The position numbers were made by a program, and so were the translations under genes. A stretch of DNA of 57,467 bases, taken from Streptomyces sp. DH24 (GTDB lineage: Bacteria > Actinomycetota > Actinomycetes > Streptomycetales > Streptomycetaceae). The stretch covers positions 1-57,467 of the forward strand of contig NZ_JARVKW010000041.1 in NCBI RefSeq assembly GCF_029813775.1, read 5' to 3'. Position 1 is the stretch's first letter; every line of letters starts with the position of its first letter. The notes below the pieces were generated by a model. That model made no database searches. It saw nothing but the letters and a program-made list of their open reading frames with translations, and had not been told where the DNA came from. This document shows positions 1-7,511 of the stretch, one piece after another.

Positions 1-75
1 TCTCAAGGAACGGACGCTTCCTTTGTACTCACCCTCTCGGGCTTTCCTCCGGGCGCTTCCCTTCGGTCTTGCGTT

Positions 76-90
76 TCCGACTCTATCAGA
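76..90 (-). promoter_or_regulatory. rrn promoter -10 region, proximal copy
   Basis: The minus strand reads TCTGATAGAGTCGGA, containing TAGAGT, a good match to the Streptomyces vegetative -10 consensus. No convincing -35 is seen 17–18 bases upstream, which is common for some rrn promoters in this genus. Confidence 0.45.
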
Positions 91-155
91 TCTTTCCGAT
101 CCGATTTCCTCGGTGCTTTCCAGGTTCACGCTTTCGCGTTTCCCTTTCCGGCGGG

Positions 156-170
156 TCCGACTTTATCAGA
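156..170 (-). promoter_or_regulatory. rrn promoter -10 region, distal copy
   Basis: The minus strand reads TCTGATAAAGTCGGA, nearly identical to the copy 80 bases downstream. It contains TAAAGT as a candidate -10. The duplication suggests tandem rrn promoters, as known for Streptomyces rRNA operons. Confidence 0.45.
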
Positions 171-287
171 GGTTCTGAGTCGGAATTCCCACCCGGTCCG
201 GTCACCCTCGTGAGACTCGATGAGGCTCGGCGAGGATGGTCCCCCCGGTGCACGAAGTGGCCGGGTTCCCGTCTGGGTGGGGTCGTA

Positions 288-317
288 AACGTACTGGAGC
301 GGAGCGCCCCGATGCAA
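288..317 (-). promoter_or_regulatory. candidate upstream rrn promoter
   Basis: The minus strand has TTGCAT (312–317) and TACGTT (288–293) separated by 18 bases, so initiation is expected near 281. The -35 lies inside the loop of the rnj terminator hairpin, which would place rnj termination and rrn initiation back to back. Based on sequence match only. Confidence 0.4.
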
Positions 318-334
318 ATCGAGGGCCCCGCTCC
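301..334 (-). terminator. rnj terminator hairpin
   Basis: An inverted repeat (GGAGCG…CGCTCC with an inner CCTCGAT/ATCGGGG stem) lies just after the rnj stop codon and before the rRNA operon leader. Confidence 0.65.
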
Positions 335-366
335 CGCGTTCGCGCTGTCGCGCGACCGACGGACCG

Positions 367-2052
367 TCAGACCTCCACCACCACAGGGAGGATCATCGGC
401 CTGCGCCGGTAGGTGTCCGAGACCCACTTGCCCAGCGTGCGGCGGACGAGCTGCTGCATCTGGTGGGGTTCGACGACGCCGTCCTGGGCCGATCTCTCCA
501 GCACTTCCGTGATCTTCGGGATGACGTCCCCGAAGGCGGAGTCCTCGATGCCGGAGCCGCGGGCCTGCACGTGCGGGCCGCCCGTGATCTTGCCGGTGGA
601 CGAGTCGAGGACGACGAAGACCGAGATGATGCCCTCGTCGCCGAGGATCCTGCGGTCCTTCAGCGCCGGCTCGCCCACGTCGCCGACGGAGAGGCCGTCG
701 ACGTAGACGTAGCCCGCCTGGACCTTGCCGGAGATCTTCGCCTTGCCCGCGACGAGGTCCACCACCACGCCGTCCTCGGCGATGACGATGCGGTCGTGCG
801 GTACGCCGGTCATGGCACCCAGTTCGGCGTTGGCCCGCAGATGGCGCCATTCGCCGTGGACCGGCATCAGGTTCTTCGGCCGGCAGATGTTGTAGAAGTA
901 CAGCAGTTCGCCGGCCGAGGCGTGGCCCGAGACGTGCACCTTGGCGTTGCCCTTGTGGACGACGTTGGCGCCCCAGCGGGTCAGGCCGTTGATGACGCGG
1001 TAGACCGCGTTCTCGTTGCCGGGGATGAGCGACGACGCCAGGATCACCGTGTCGCCCTCGACGATGCGGATCTGGTGGTCGCGGTTGGCCATGCGGGACA
1101 GGGCCGCCATCGGCTCGCCCTGGGAGCCCGTGCAGACCAGGACCACCTCGCTGTCCGGCAGGTCGTCGAGCGTCTTGACGTCCACGACCAGGCCCGGCGG
1201 CACCTTCAGGTAGCCGAGGTCACGGGCGATGCCCATGTTGCGGACCATGGAGCGGCCGACGAAGGCGACCCGGCGGCCGTGCTCGTGCGCCGCGTCGAGG
1301 ATCTGCTGGATGCGGTGGACGTGGCTGGCGAAGCTCGCCACGATGATCCGCTTGCGGGCGCCGGCGAAGACCTGGCGCAGCACGCCCGAGATCTCCCGCT
1401 CGGGCGGGACGAATCCCGGGACCTCGGCGTTCGTCGAGTCGGACAGGAGGAGGTCGATGCCCTCCTCGCTCAGCCGCGCGAACGCGTGCAGGTCGGTGAG
1501 GCGGCTGTCCAGCGGGAGCTGGTCCATCTTGAAGTCGCCGGTGTGGACGGCCATGCCGGCCGGTGTGCGGATGGCGACCGCGAGGGCGTCGGGGATGGAG
1601 TGGTTCACCGCGATGAACTCGCAGTCGAACGGGCCGATGCGCTCGCGCTGCCCCTCCGTCACCTCCAGGGTGTACGGGCGGATGCGGTGTTCCTGGAGCT
1701 TGGCCTCGATCAGGGCGAGGGTCAGCTTGGAGCCGATCAGCGGGATGTCCGGCTTCTCGCGCAGCAGGAAGGGGACGCCGCCGATGTGGTCCTCGTGGCC
1801 GTGCGTGAGGACGATGCCCTCGATGTCGTCGAGGCGGTCCCGGACGGAGCTGAAATCCGGCAGGATCAGGTCGATTCCGGGCTGCTCCTCCTCGGGGAAG
1901 AGCACTCCGCAGTCGACGATCAGCAGGCGGCCGCCGTACTCGAAGACCGTCATGTTGCGGCCGATCTCGCCGAGGCCGCCGAGTGGGGTGACCCGCAGGC
2001 CGCCTTCGGCGAGCGGCGGGGGCGGGCCCAGTTCAGGGTGCGGATGACTCAA
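367..2052 (-). CDS. rnj: Ribonuclease J
   Basis: RNase J, a cytoplasmic metallo-beta-lactamase-fold enzyme with 5'-3' exonuclease and endonuclease activity in mRNA decay and rRNA maturation. The zinc-binding HGHEDH motif is at residues 84–89, near a GLGEIGRN segment at the N-terminus; beta-CASP and C-terminal domains follow. I chose the TTG at 2052 (reads SHPHPELG) because GAGGAGAG lies just upstream on the minus strand. It gives 561 aa, the length I recall for Streptomyces RNase J. The reading frame stays open to 2094, but the extra residues are not typical. It lies downstream of dapA in the same direction and is followed by a hairpin and the rRNA leader. Confidence 0.96.
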   Translation of the reverse strand: MSHPHPELGPPPPLAEGGLRVTPLGGLGEIGRNMTVFEYGGRLLIVDCGVLFPEEEQPGIDLILPDFSSVRDRLDDIEGIVLTHGHEDHIGGVPFLLREKPDIPLIGSKLTLALIEAKLQEHRIRPYTLEVTEGQRERIGPFDCEFIAVNHSIPDALAVAIRTPAGMAVHTGDFKMDQLPLDSRLTDLHAFARLSEEGIDLLLSDSTNAEVPGFVPPEREISGVLRQVFAGARKRIIVASFASHVHRIQQILDAAHEHGRRVAFVGRSMVRNMGIARDLGYLKVPPGLVVDVKTLDDLPDSEVVLVCTGSQGEPMAALSRMANRDHQIRIVEGDTVILASSLIPGNENAVYRVINGLTRWGANVVHKGNAKVHVSGHASAGELLYFYNICRPKNLMPVHGEWRHLRANAELGAMTGVPHDRIVIAEDGVVVDLVAGKAKISGKVQAGYVYVDGLSVGDVGEPALKDRRILGDEGIISVFVVLDSSTGKITGGPHVQARGSGIEDSAFGDVIPKITEVLERSAQDGVVEPHQMQQLVRRTLGKWVSDTYRRRPMILPVVVEV

Positions 2053-2177
2053 AAGACTCTCCTCAACCACACGCGCCACGTACCGGTGGGGCACGTGGCG
2101 CGCGTGACGTTCGTGCAGAAGCAGTTGTCGTGGGGTGCGGGCACCGGTGGCCCGCTATTCAGTTGTGAAGTCCGATG

Positions 2178-3077
2178 TCAGAGCTGTACCCCGCCGGCGG
2201 CAAGATCGATCTTGAGCTGCTCGATCTCTTCGGGCATGCATTCGACCATGGGCGCGCGCAGCGGCCCGGCGGGCAGGCCCTTGAGGGTGAGCGCGGCCTT
2301 CGCCGTCATGACGCCCTGGGTGCGGAACATGCCTGTGTAGACGGGGAGCAGCTTCTGGTGGATCTCGGTCGCCTTCTGGACGTCGCCCGCGGTGTACGCC
2401 TCGACCAGGGCGCGCAGCTCGGGGGTGACGACGTGGCCGACGACGGAGACGAAGCCGACCGCGCCCACGGAGAGCAGCGGGAGGTTCAGCATGTCGTCGC
2501 CGGAGTACCAGGCGAGGCCGGACCGGGCGATGGCCCAGCCGGCCCGGCCGAGGTCGCCCTTGGCGTCCTTGTTGGCGACGATCCGCGGGTGCTCGGCGAG
2601 GCGGACCAGCGTCTCCGTGTTGATCGGTACGCCGCTGCGGCCCGGGATGTCGTAGAGCATGACCGGCAGTTCCGTGGCGTCGGCGACGGCCCGGAAGTGG
2701 CGGTAGAGGCCCTCCTGCGGGGGCTTGTTGTAGTACGGGGTGACGACCAGCAGCCCGTGGGCGCCCGTGCGCTCCGCGGCGCGGGCGAGCTCGATGCTGT
2801 GGTGGGTGTCGTTGGTGCCGACTCCGGCGACGACGTGGGCCCGGTCGCCGACCGCTTCCAGGACCGCCCGTACGAGATCCGTTTTCTCCGCGTCGCTGGT
2901 GGTGGGGGACTCGCCGGTGGTGCCGTTGATGATCAGGCCGTCGTTGCCTGCGTCCACCAGGTGGGCGGCGAGCCGCTGCGCGCCGTCGAGGTCGAGTGCG
3001 CCGTCCGCCGTGAAGGGCGTGACCATGGCGGTGAGGACCCTCCCGAAGGGGGTCTGCGGAGTGGAGGTCGGAGCCAT
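2178..3077 (-). CDS. dapA: 4-Hydroxy-tetrahydrodipicolinate synthase (DapA)
   Basis: Condenses pyruvate with aspartate semialdehyde in the first committed step to diaminopimelate and lysine. The TIM-barrel family signatures are present: GTTGE near residues 52–56, YYNKPPQEG, the catalytic tyrosine in LYDIPGRSG (about Y142) and the Schiff-base lysine in the ANKDAKGD segment (about K170). Its 299 aa is the usual length. The ATG at 3077 has only a weak ribosome-binding site. It precedes rnj by 125 bases. The next pathway enzyme in this window, dapB, is on the same strand about 2.2 kb upstream. Confidence 0.96.
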   Translation of the reverse strand: MAPTSTPQTPFGRVLTAMVTPFTADGALDLDGAQRLAAHLVDAGNDGLIINGTTGESPTTSDAEKTDLVRAVLEAVGDRAHVVAGVGTNDTHHSIELARAAERTGAHGLLVVTPYYNKPPQEGLYRHFRAVADATELPVMLYDIPGRSGVPINTETLVRLAEHPRIVANKDAKGDLGRAGWAIARSGLAWYSGDDMLNLPLLSVGAVGFVSVVGHVVTPELRALVEAYTAGDVQKATEIHQKLLPVYTGMFRTQGVMTAKAALTLKGLPAGPLRAPMVECMPEEIEQLKIDLAAGGVQL

Positions 3078-3150
3078 GGGTTACACGCTACTCGTTGCTC
3101 AAGTCGGGGTGTGCCCTAGGGGGAGGCGACAAGGCGGGACAAATGCGGAT

Positions 3151-3188
3151 CCCGGCACTGCCTGCTCGGGGGTTCAAGCAGTGCCGGG
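3151..3188 (-). terminator. thyX terminator hairpin
   Basis: Perfect 11-bp stem CCCGGCACTGC/GCAGTGCCGGG around a 16-base loop, between the thyX stop and the dapA start. It can end thyX transcription before dapA. Confidence 0.65.
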
Positions 3189-3298
3189 TCCGTTTGATCA
3201 GGCTAGATGAACTTCGCTAAATGCCGCAATACGGACACTTCGCAGGGCTGACCCGCACATGTGTGCCCGACCGGGACGCGGGTGCGCGGCGCCGCGCC

Positions 3299-4036
3299 CT
3301 ACGGGGCGACCCGCCCGTTGGCGTTGAAGGCGGCGTACGTCAGCGGCATGAGCTCGGCCCACGCGGCCTCCATCTGCTCGCCGACCATCTCGATCTCCCG
3401 CTGCGGGAAGGACGGCACCTTGGCCAGCTCGTGCTGGGTGCGCAGACCGAGGAAGTGCATCAGCGAGCGGGCGTTGCAGGTGGCGTACATCGAGGAGTAC
3501 AGCCCGACGGGCAGGACCGAACGGGCGACCTCGCGGGCGACGCCGGCCTCCAGCATCTGCTGGTAGGTGCGGTAGGCCCCCCGGTAGGACTCCGCCATGG
3601 ACTCCGACACCAGCTGGTGCTGCTCCTCGGTGCCGGCCACGAACTCGTACTTGCCCGGGCGGCCCTGCTGGACCAGCTTGCGGGAGGTGTCGGGGACGTA
3701 GAAGACCGGCTGGAGCTCCCGGTAGCGGCCCGACTCCTCGTTGTAGGACCAGCCCACGCGGTGCCGCATGAACTCACGGAAGACGAAGATCGGGGCGCTG
3801 ATGAAGAAGGTCATCGAGTTGTGCTCGAACGGGCTGCCGTGCCGGTCCCGCATGAGGTAGTTGATCAGCCCCTTCGAGCGCTCCGGGTCCTTCTTCAGCT
3901 CGTCCAGGGACTGCTCCCCGACGGTCGAGACCCGGGCTGCGAACAGTACGTCGGAGTCGGCCGCGCTGTGCTTCACCAGTTCAACGGTGACGTCGCCGCG
4001 GAGTTCGATCTTGAAGTCGTCGTCTGTGCCGGTCAC
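3299..4036 (-). CDS. thyX: Flavin-dependent thymidylate synthase (ThyX)
   Basis: Makes dTMP from dUMP using FAD, NADPH and methylene-tetrahydrofolate. The ThyX signature appears as RHRVGWSYNEESGRY, a recognisable form of the RHR…S…SxRY motif that binds FAD and dUMP. The 245 aa is full length for the family. The start is GTG at 4036, with GGAAGG upstream. It diverges from the membrane gene at 4198 and is followed by a hairpin at 3151–3188. Confidence 0.95.
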   Translation of the reverse strand: MTGTDDDFKIELRGDVTVELVKHSAADSDVLFAARVSTVGEQSLDELKKDPERSKGLINYLMRDRHGSPFEHNSMTFFISAPIFVFREFMRHRVGWSYNEESGRYRELQPVFYVPDTSRKLVQQGRPGKYEFVAGTEEQHQLVSESMAESYRGAYRTYQQMLEAGVAREVARSVLPVGLYSSMYATCNARSLMHFLGLRTQHELAKVPSFPQREIEMVGEQMEAAWAELMPLTYAAFNANGRVAP

Positions 4037-4197
4037 GGTACGAAGGGCCTTCCCATCTCGTCTCTTGGGACGCCAACTCTACGGGCGATCCCCCACGGCG
4101 ACGCACACGCCGTCCGGGCCCCCAAGTGTGGTGACGGGCGACACAGGTCGATAACCTCACCGGGCCAGCCCACGCATGGATCGAATGAGGAACCGCC

Positions 4198-4752
4198 GTG
4201 CCCCTGCCCTTTCTGACGGCCGACCGCGCCTTCGAGTCCACGGACGACGTCGCCCTGCCGTACGACGACCGCGACCGCTGGCGGCGCCCCTACCGGCCCG
4301 GCCCGTGGCGCGTGGGTACCGCCGCGGTGCTGCTGCTGCTCGCGTCGTTCGTGCTGTTCGCCGCCGTCGTCATCGCGCTGACGGACAGCGTGGCCTCGGC
4401 CGGTCTGGTCTTCGCCGTCGCGGGGGTCGCCATCGTCTGCGCGCTGCGGCTGCTGCGCGTGGGCGTGTGGGTGAGCGCGTACGGGCTGCGCCACGTGAGC
4501 TTCTTCACCACGCGGACGACGCCCTGGGAACGCGTCGTCGCGGTGCGGACGGTGCAGCAGCCGGTGCGCTGGCTCGGGCTGCCGCGCGCGGTGCAGGGGC
4601 AGGCGCTGGTGCTCGCCCGGCAGGGGCGTCCGGCCGAGGCGGCGCCGACGCTGCTGACGTCGCACAACGCGGACTTCCTGGCGCGGCCGGAGGCCTTCGA
4701 CCGGGCCGCCGACTCGGTGGAGGCGTGGGCCGAGGAGTACCGGCGCGGCTGA
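4198..4752 (+). CDS. Small membrane protein with PH-like domain, function unknown
   Basis: A 184-aa protein with two adjacent hydrophobic segments around residues 40–85 (GTAAVLLLLASFVLFAAVV and a second ending before RLLRVGVWV). A hydrophilic C-terminal part with VSAYGLRHVSFFTTRTTPWERV follows, typical of bacterial PH-domain membrane proteins. The start is GTG with GAGGAA upstream. It is the only plus-strand gene in this block, divergent from thyX and convergent with the 147-aa gene across a strong hairpin. I do not recognise a specific function; the PH-like call is inferred from sequence style. Confidence 0.75.
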   Translation: MPLPFLTADRAFESTDDVALPYDDRDRWRRPYRPGPWRVGTAAVLLLLASFVLFAAVVIALTDSVASAGLVFAVAGVAIVCALRLLRVGVWVSAYGLRHVSFFTTRTTPWERVVAVRTVQQPVRWLGLPRAVQGQALVLARQGRPAEAAPTLLTSHNADFLARPEAFDRAADSVEAWAEEYRRG

Positions 4753-4767
4753 GCGCGACGACGGTGT

Positions 4768-4815
4768 CACGGCGAGGGGCCCGGTCCGGGATCGCGGACC
4801 GGGCCCCTCGCCGTG
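4768..4815. terminator. Bidirectional terminator, 20-bp perfect stem
   Basis: CACGGCGAGGGGCCCGGTCC and its exact reverse complement flank an 8-base loop between convergent genes. Such a stem works in both directions. Confidence 0.8.
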
Positions 4816-4862
4816 CCGCAGGGCGGGACGACGTCACGGTTGACGTCAGGGCTGCCGTGCCC

Positions 4863-5306
4863 TCACCGCGAGCTCCTGTGCAGGGTGATCGCCCGCTGCA
4901 TCGCCTTGCGGGCGCGCGGTGTGTCGCGGGCGTCGTGGTAGGCGACGGCGAGCCGGAACCAGCTGCGCCAGTCGTCGGGGGCGGCCTCCGTCTCGGCCTT
5001 GCGCCTGGCGAACACCTCGTCGGCCGAGTCACGGTCGATGCGCCCCGAGGGCATGCGCTTGAGGTCGTCGACGGGCAGTCCGCCCTCGGCGTCGAGCTGG
5101 GCGGCGAGCTGGTTGGCCCGGCGGACGAACTCGGTGTTCTTCCACAGGAACCACAGCCCGATCACCGGCAGGACCAGCACCGCGAGGCCGAAGGCGACGG
5201 TGACGGGCGTGCCGGTCTCGATGAGCATGACGCCGCGGCTGCCGACCAGGACGAAGTAGAAGACCAGGACGGCGGCCGTGACGGCGTAGGTGAGCTTTGC
5301 GCGCAT
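4863..5306 (-). CDS. Small membrane protein with TPR-like C-terminus
   Basis: A 147-aa protein with two transmembrane helices (about residues 5–28 and 35–55). A charged linker follows, then a helical tail (WRSWFRLAVAYHDARDTPRA…AMQRAITLH) resembling a single tetratricopeptide-like helix pair. It lies 13 bases downstream of dapB on the same strand, so it is probably cotranscribed with it. Function unknown; the position next to dapB looks conserved in Streptomyces, but nothing in the sequence links it to lysine synthesis. Confidence 0.75.
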   Translation of the reverse strand: MRAKLTYAVTAAVLVFYFVLVGSRGVMLIETGTPVTVAFGLAVLVLPVIGLWFLWKNTEFVRRANQLAAQLDAEGGLPVDDLKRMPSGRIDRDSADEVFARRKAETEAAPDDWRSWFRLAVAYHDARDTPRARKAMQRAITLHRSSR

Positions 5307-5319
5307 GGGTGTCAGGGCT

Positions 5320-6072
5320 TCAGTTCAGGTCCAGGAAGTGTTCCAGGCCGAAGGTCAGGCCCGGGGTGCTCACCACACGGCGCACGCCGAGCAGGATGCC
5401 CGGCATGAAGCTGCTGTGGTGCAGGGAGTCGTGCCGGACGGTGAGGGTCTCGCCCTCGCCGCCGAGCAGGACCTCCTGGTGCGCGAGCAGGCCGCGCAGC
5501 CGGACGGCGTGCACCGGGACGCCGTCGACGTCCGCGCCGCGGGCGCCGTCCAGGGCGGTGACCGTGGCGTCCGGCGCCGGGGCGCTGCCGGCCCGGCGCC
5601 GGGCCTCGGCGATGAGCTGGGCGGTGCGGGTGGCGGTGCCGCTGGGGGCGTCGACCTTGTTCGGGTGGTGCAGCTCGACGACCTCGACGGACTCGAAGTA
5701 CGGGGCGGCGAGCTGCGCGAACTTCATGGTGAGGACGGCGCCGATGGAGAAGTTCGGCGCGATGAGCACGCCCGTCTCCGGGGACTGGTCGAGCCAGCCC
5801 TTGAGCTGCGCGAGACGGTCGTCGGTCCAGCCGGTGGTGCCGACGACGGCGTGGATGCCGTGGCGCACGCAGAAGTCGAGGTTGCCCATGACCGAGGCGG
5901 GCGTGGTCAGTTCGACCACGACCTGGGCGCCGGTGTCGGCCAGCGTCTCCAGCTTGTCGCCCCGGCCGAGGGTGGCGACCAGTTCCATGTCCTCGGCGGC
6001 CTCGACTGCCCGTACCGCCTCGGACCCGATGCGGCCCTTGGCTCCGAGGACCGCCACGCGCAGCTTGCTCAT
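5320..6072 (-). CDS. dapB: 4-Hydroxy-tetrahydrodipicolinate reductase (DapB)
   Basis: NAD(P)H-dependent reduction of the DapA product on the diaminopimelate/lysine pathway. The N-terminal dinucleotide-binding motif is VAVLGAKGRIGSE. The active-site signature is ELHHPNKVDAPSGTA. The 250 aa matches the family. It sits 59 bases downstream of the M16 protease gene, with a hairpin (6105–6133) between that could reduce readthrough. Confidence 0.96.
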   Translation of the reverse strand: MSKLRVAVLGAKGRIGSEAVRAVEAAEDMELVATLGRGDKLETLADTGAQVVVELTTPASVMGNLDFCVRHGIHAVVGTTGWTDDRLAQLKGWLDQSPETGVLIAPNFSIGAVLTMKFAQLAAPYFESVEVVELHHPNKVDAPSGTATRTAQLIAEARRRAGSAPAPDATVTALDGARGADVDGVPVHAVRLRGLLAHQEVLLGGEGETLTVRHDSLHHSSFMPGILLGVRRVVSTPGLTFGLEHFLDLN

Positions 6073-6104
6073 CTTGTTGCTTCCTTACGGGAGGGGGTGG
6101 GCGC

Positions 6105-6133
6105 AGGGCTTGTCCGTCCGCCGGACGAGCCCT
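6105..6133 (-). terminator. Hairpin after the M16 protease gene
   Basis: AGGGCTTGTCCG and CGGACGAGCCCT form a 12-bp stem with one wobble pair, overlapping the protease stop codon. It may act as terminator or attenuator before dapB. Confidence 0.5.
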
Positions 6134-7511
6134 AGGCGACGGCGTCCTGCAGCCGGGACGCCTGCTTGTCCTTCAGCGGGCCAATGACCGACAGCGAGGG
6201 CCGCCGGCCCAGGACGTCCCGGGCGACGGAGCGGACGTCGTCCGGGGTGACCGAGGCTATCCGGGCCAGCATGTCGTCGACGGACATCTGGTCGCCCCAG
6301 CACAGCTCGCTCTTGCCGATACGGTTCATCAGCGCGCCGGTGTCCTCCAGGCCGAGAACCGTGGAGCCGCGGAGCTGGCCGATGGCGCGGCCGATCTCCT
6401 CGTCGGACAGCCCGTGTTCGGCGACGTGGTCGAGTTCGTCGCGGCAGATCTTCAGCACGTCGTGGACCTGCGACGGCCGGCAGCCGGCGTACACCCCGAA
6501 CAGGCCGCAGTCGGCGAAGCCCGACGTGTACGAGTACACGCTGTAGGCCAGACCGCGCTTCTCGCGGACCTCCTGGAACAGACGGGACGACATGCCGCCG
6601 CCGAGGGCAGTGTTCAGCACGCCGAGGGCCCAGCGCCGCTCGTCGGTGCGGGCGAGGCCCGGCATGCCGAGCACGACGTGCGCCTGTTCCGTCTTGCGGC
6701 CGACCAGCTCGACGCGGCCCGCGGTGCGCAGGTTGCGCCGGCCGCCGCGCGGCGCGATGGGCTCGGCCGCGAGGTCCTTGAGGGCGCCGGCCCGCTCGAA
6801 CGCGGCGCGGACCTGGCGTACGACCTTGTTGTGGTCGACGTTGCCCGCGCAGGCGACCACGAGGTGGGTCGGGTCGTAGTGCTTCTTGTAGAAGCGGCGG
6901 ATGCGGTCGGCCGTGAGGGCGTTGACCGTGTCGACGGTGCCGAGGACGGGGCGGCCGAGGGGGTTGTCGCCGAACATCGTGTGCGCGAACAGGTCGTGCA
7001 CGCAGTCGCCCGGGTCGTCCTCGGTCATCGCGATCTCCTCGAGGATGGCGCCGCGTTCGACGTCGACGTCCTCCTCCAGGATCAGCGAGCCGGTCAGCAT
7101 GTCGCAGACGACGTCGATGGCGAGCGGCAGGTCGGCGTCGAGCACGCGCGCGTAGTAGCACGTGTACTCCTTCGCCGTGAACGCGTTCATCTCGCCGCCG
7201 ACCGCGTCGATCGCGGAGGAGATGTCCAGGGCGGACCTGCGGTCGGTGCCCTTGAAGAGCAGGTGCTCCAGGTAGTGCGTGGCGCCGTTCAGAGCCGGGG
7301 TCTCGTCGCGGGAGCCGACGTGCGCCCAGATGCCGAAGGTCGCGGAGCGGACCGAGGGCAGCGTCTCGGTGACGATGCGCAGGCCACCGGGGAGGGTGGT
7401 CTTGCGGACCGTGCCGATGCCGTTCTCGCCCTTGATCAGGGTTTGGGTACGGGCGACGGCCCGCGCCTCCGAAGAGGTGCGGGCCGTCGCCTTGGAGCCA
7501 CGGGACGTCAC
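6132..7511 (-). CDS. M16 family zinc metallopeptidase
   Basis: A pitrilysin/processing-peptidase-type protease of 459 aa. The inverted zinc motif HYLEH (HxxEH) lies in GATHYLEHLLFKGT, about 80 residues in, after a TLPGGLRIVTE start typical of the family. A C-terminal inactive-type M16 domain follows. The start codon overlaps the pnp stop by 4 bases (ATGA), so translation is coupled to pnp. This pnp–protease pairing is conserved across Gram-positives; the physiological substrate is unknown. Confidence 0.93.
   Translation of the reverse strand: MTSRGSKATARTSSEARAVARTQTLIKGENGIGTVRKTTLPGGLRIVTETLPSVRSATFGIWAHVGSRDETPALNGATHYLEHLLFKGTDRRSALDISSAIDAVGGEMNAFTAKEYTCYYARVLDADLPLAIDVVCDMLTGSLILEEDVDVERGAILEEIAMTEDDPGDCVHDLFAHTMFGDNPLGRPVLGTVDTVNALTADRIRRFYKKHYDPTHLVVACAGNVDHNKVVRQVRAAFERAGALKDLAAEPIAPRGGRRNLRTAGRVELVGRKTEQAHVVLGMPGLARTDERRWALGVLNTALGGGMSSRLFQEVREKRGLAYSVYSYTSGFADCGLFGVYAGCRPSQVHDVLKICRDELDHVAEHGLSDEEIGRAIGQLRGSTVLGLEDTGALMNRIGKSELCWGDQMSVDDMLARIASVTPDDVRSVARDVLGRRPSLSVIGPLKDKQASRLQDAVA

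Larger units (their letters stand above)
1..170 (-). other. rRNA operon 5' leader (partial, runs off the left edge)
   Basis: Read on the minus strand, this stretch is the purine-rich leader that precedes 16S rRNA in Streptomyces rrn operons. I recognise the segment ending in GGTGAGTACAAAGGAAGC followed by GTCCGTTCCTTGAG. The 16S gene itself lies outside the window. A short hairpin (AAGGAA/TTCCTT) occupies about 5–23. The 15-base motif at 156–170 recurs at 76–90 with one mismatch; each copy contains a -10-like hexamer (TAAAGT and TAGAGT on the minus strand). Recognition is from memory of the family, not from a search. Confidence 0.75.

Noticed and set aside
463..2340. Long plus-strand frame opposite rnj
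   Set aside because: Antisense shadow of RNase J, with Val/Asp/Arg-rich translation and no motif.
3151..3188. Possible tRNA because of GGGTTCAA in the hairpin loop
   Set aside because: No acceptor, D or anticodon arms; the stem is a simple terminator after thyX.
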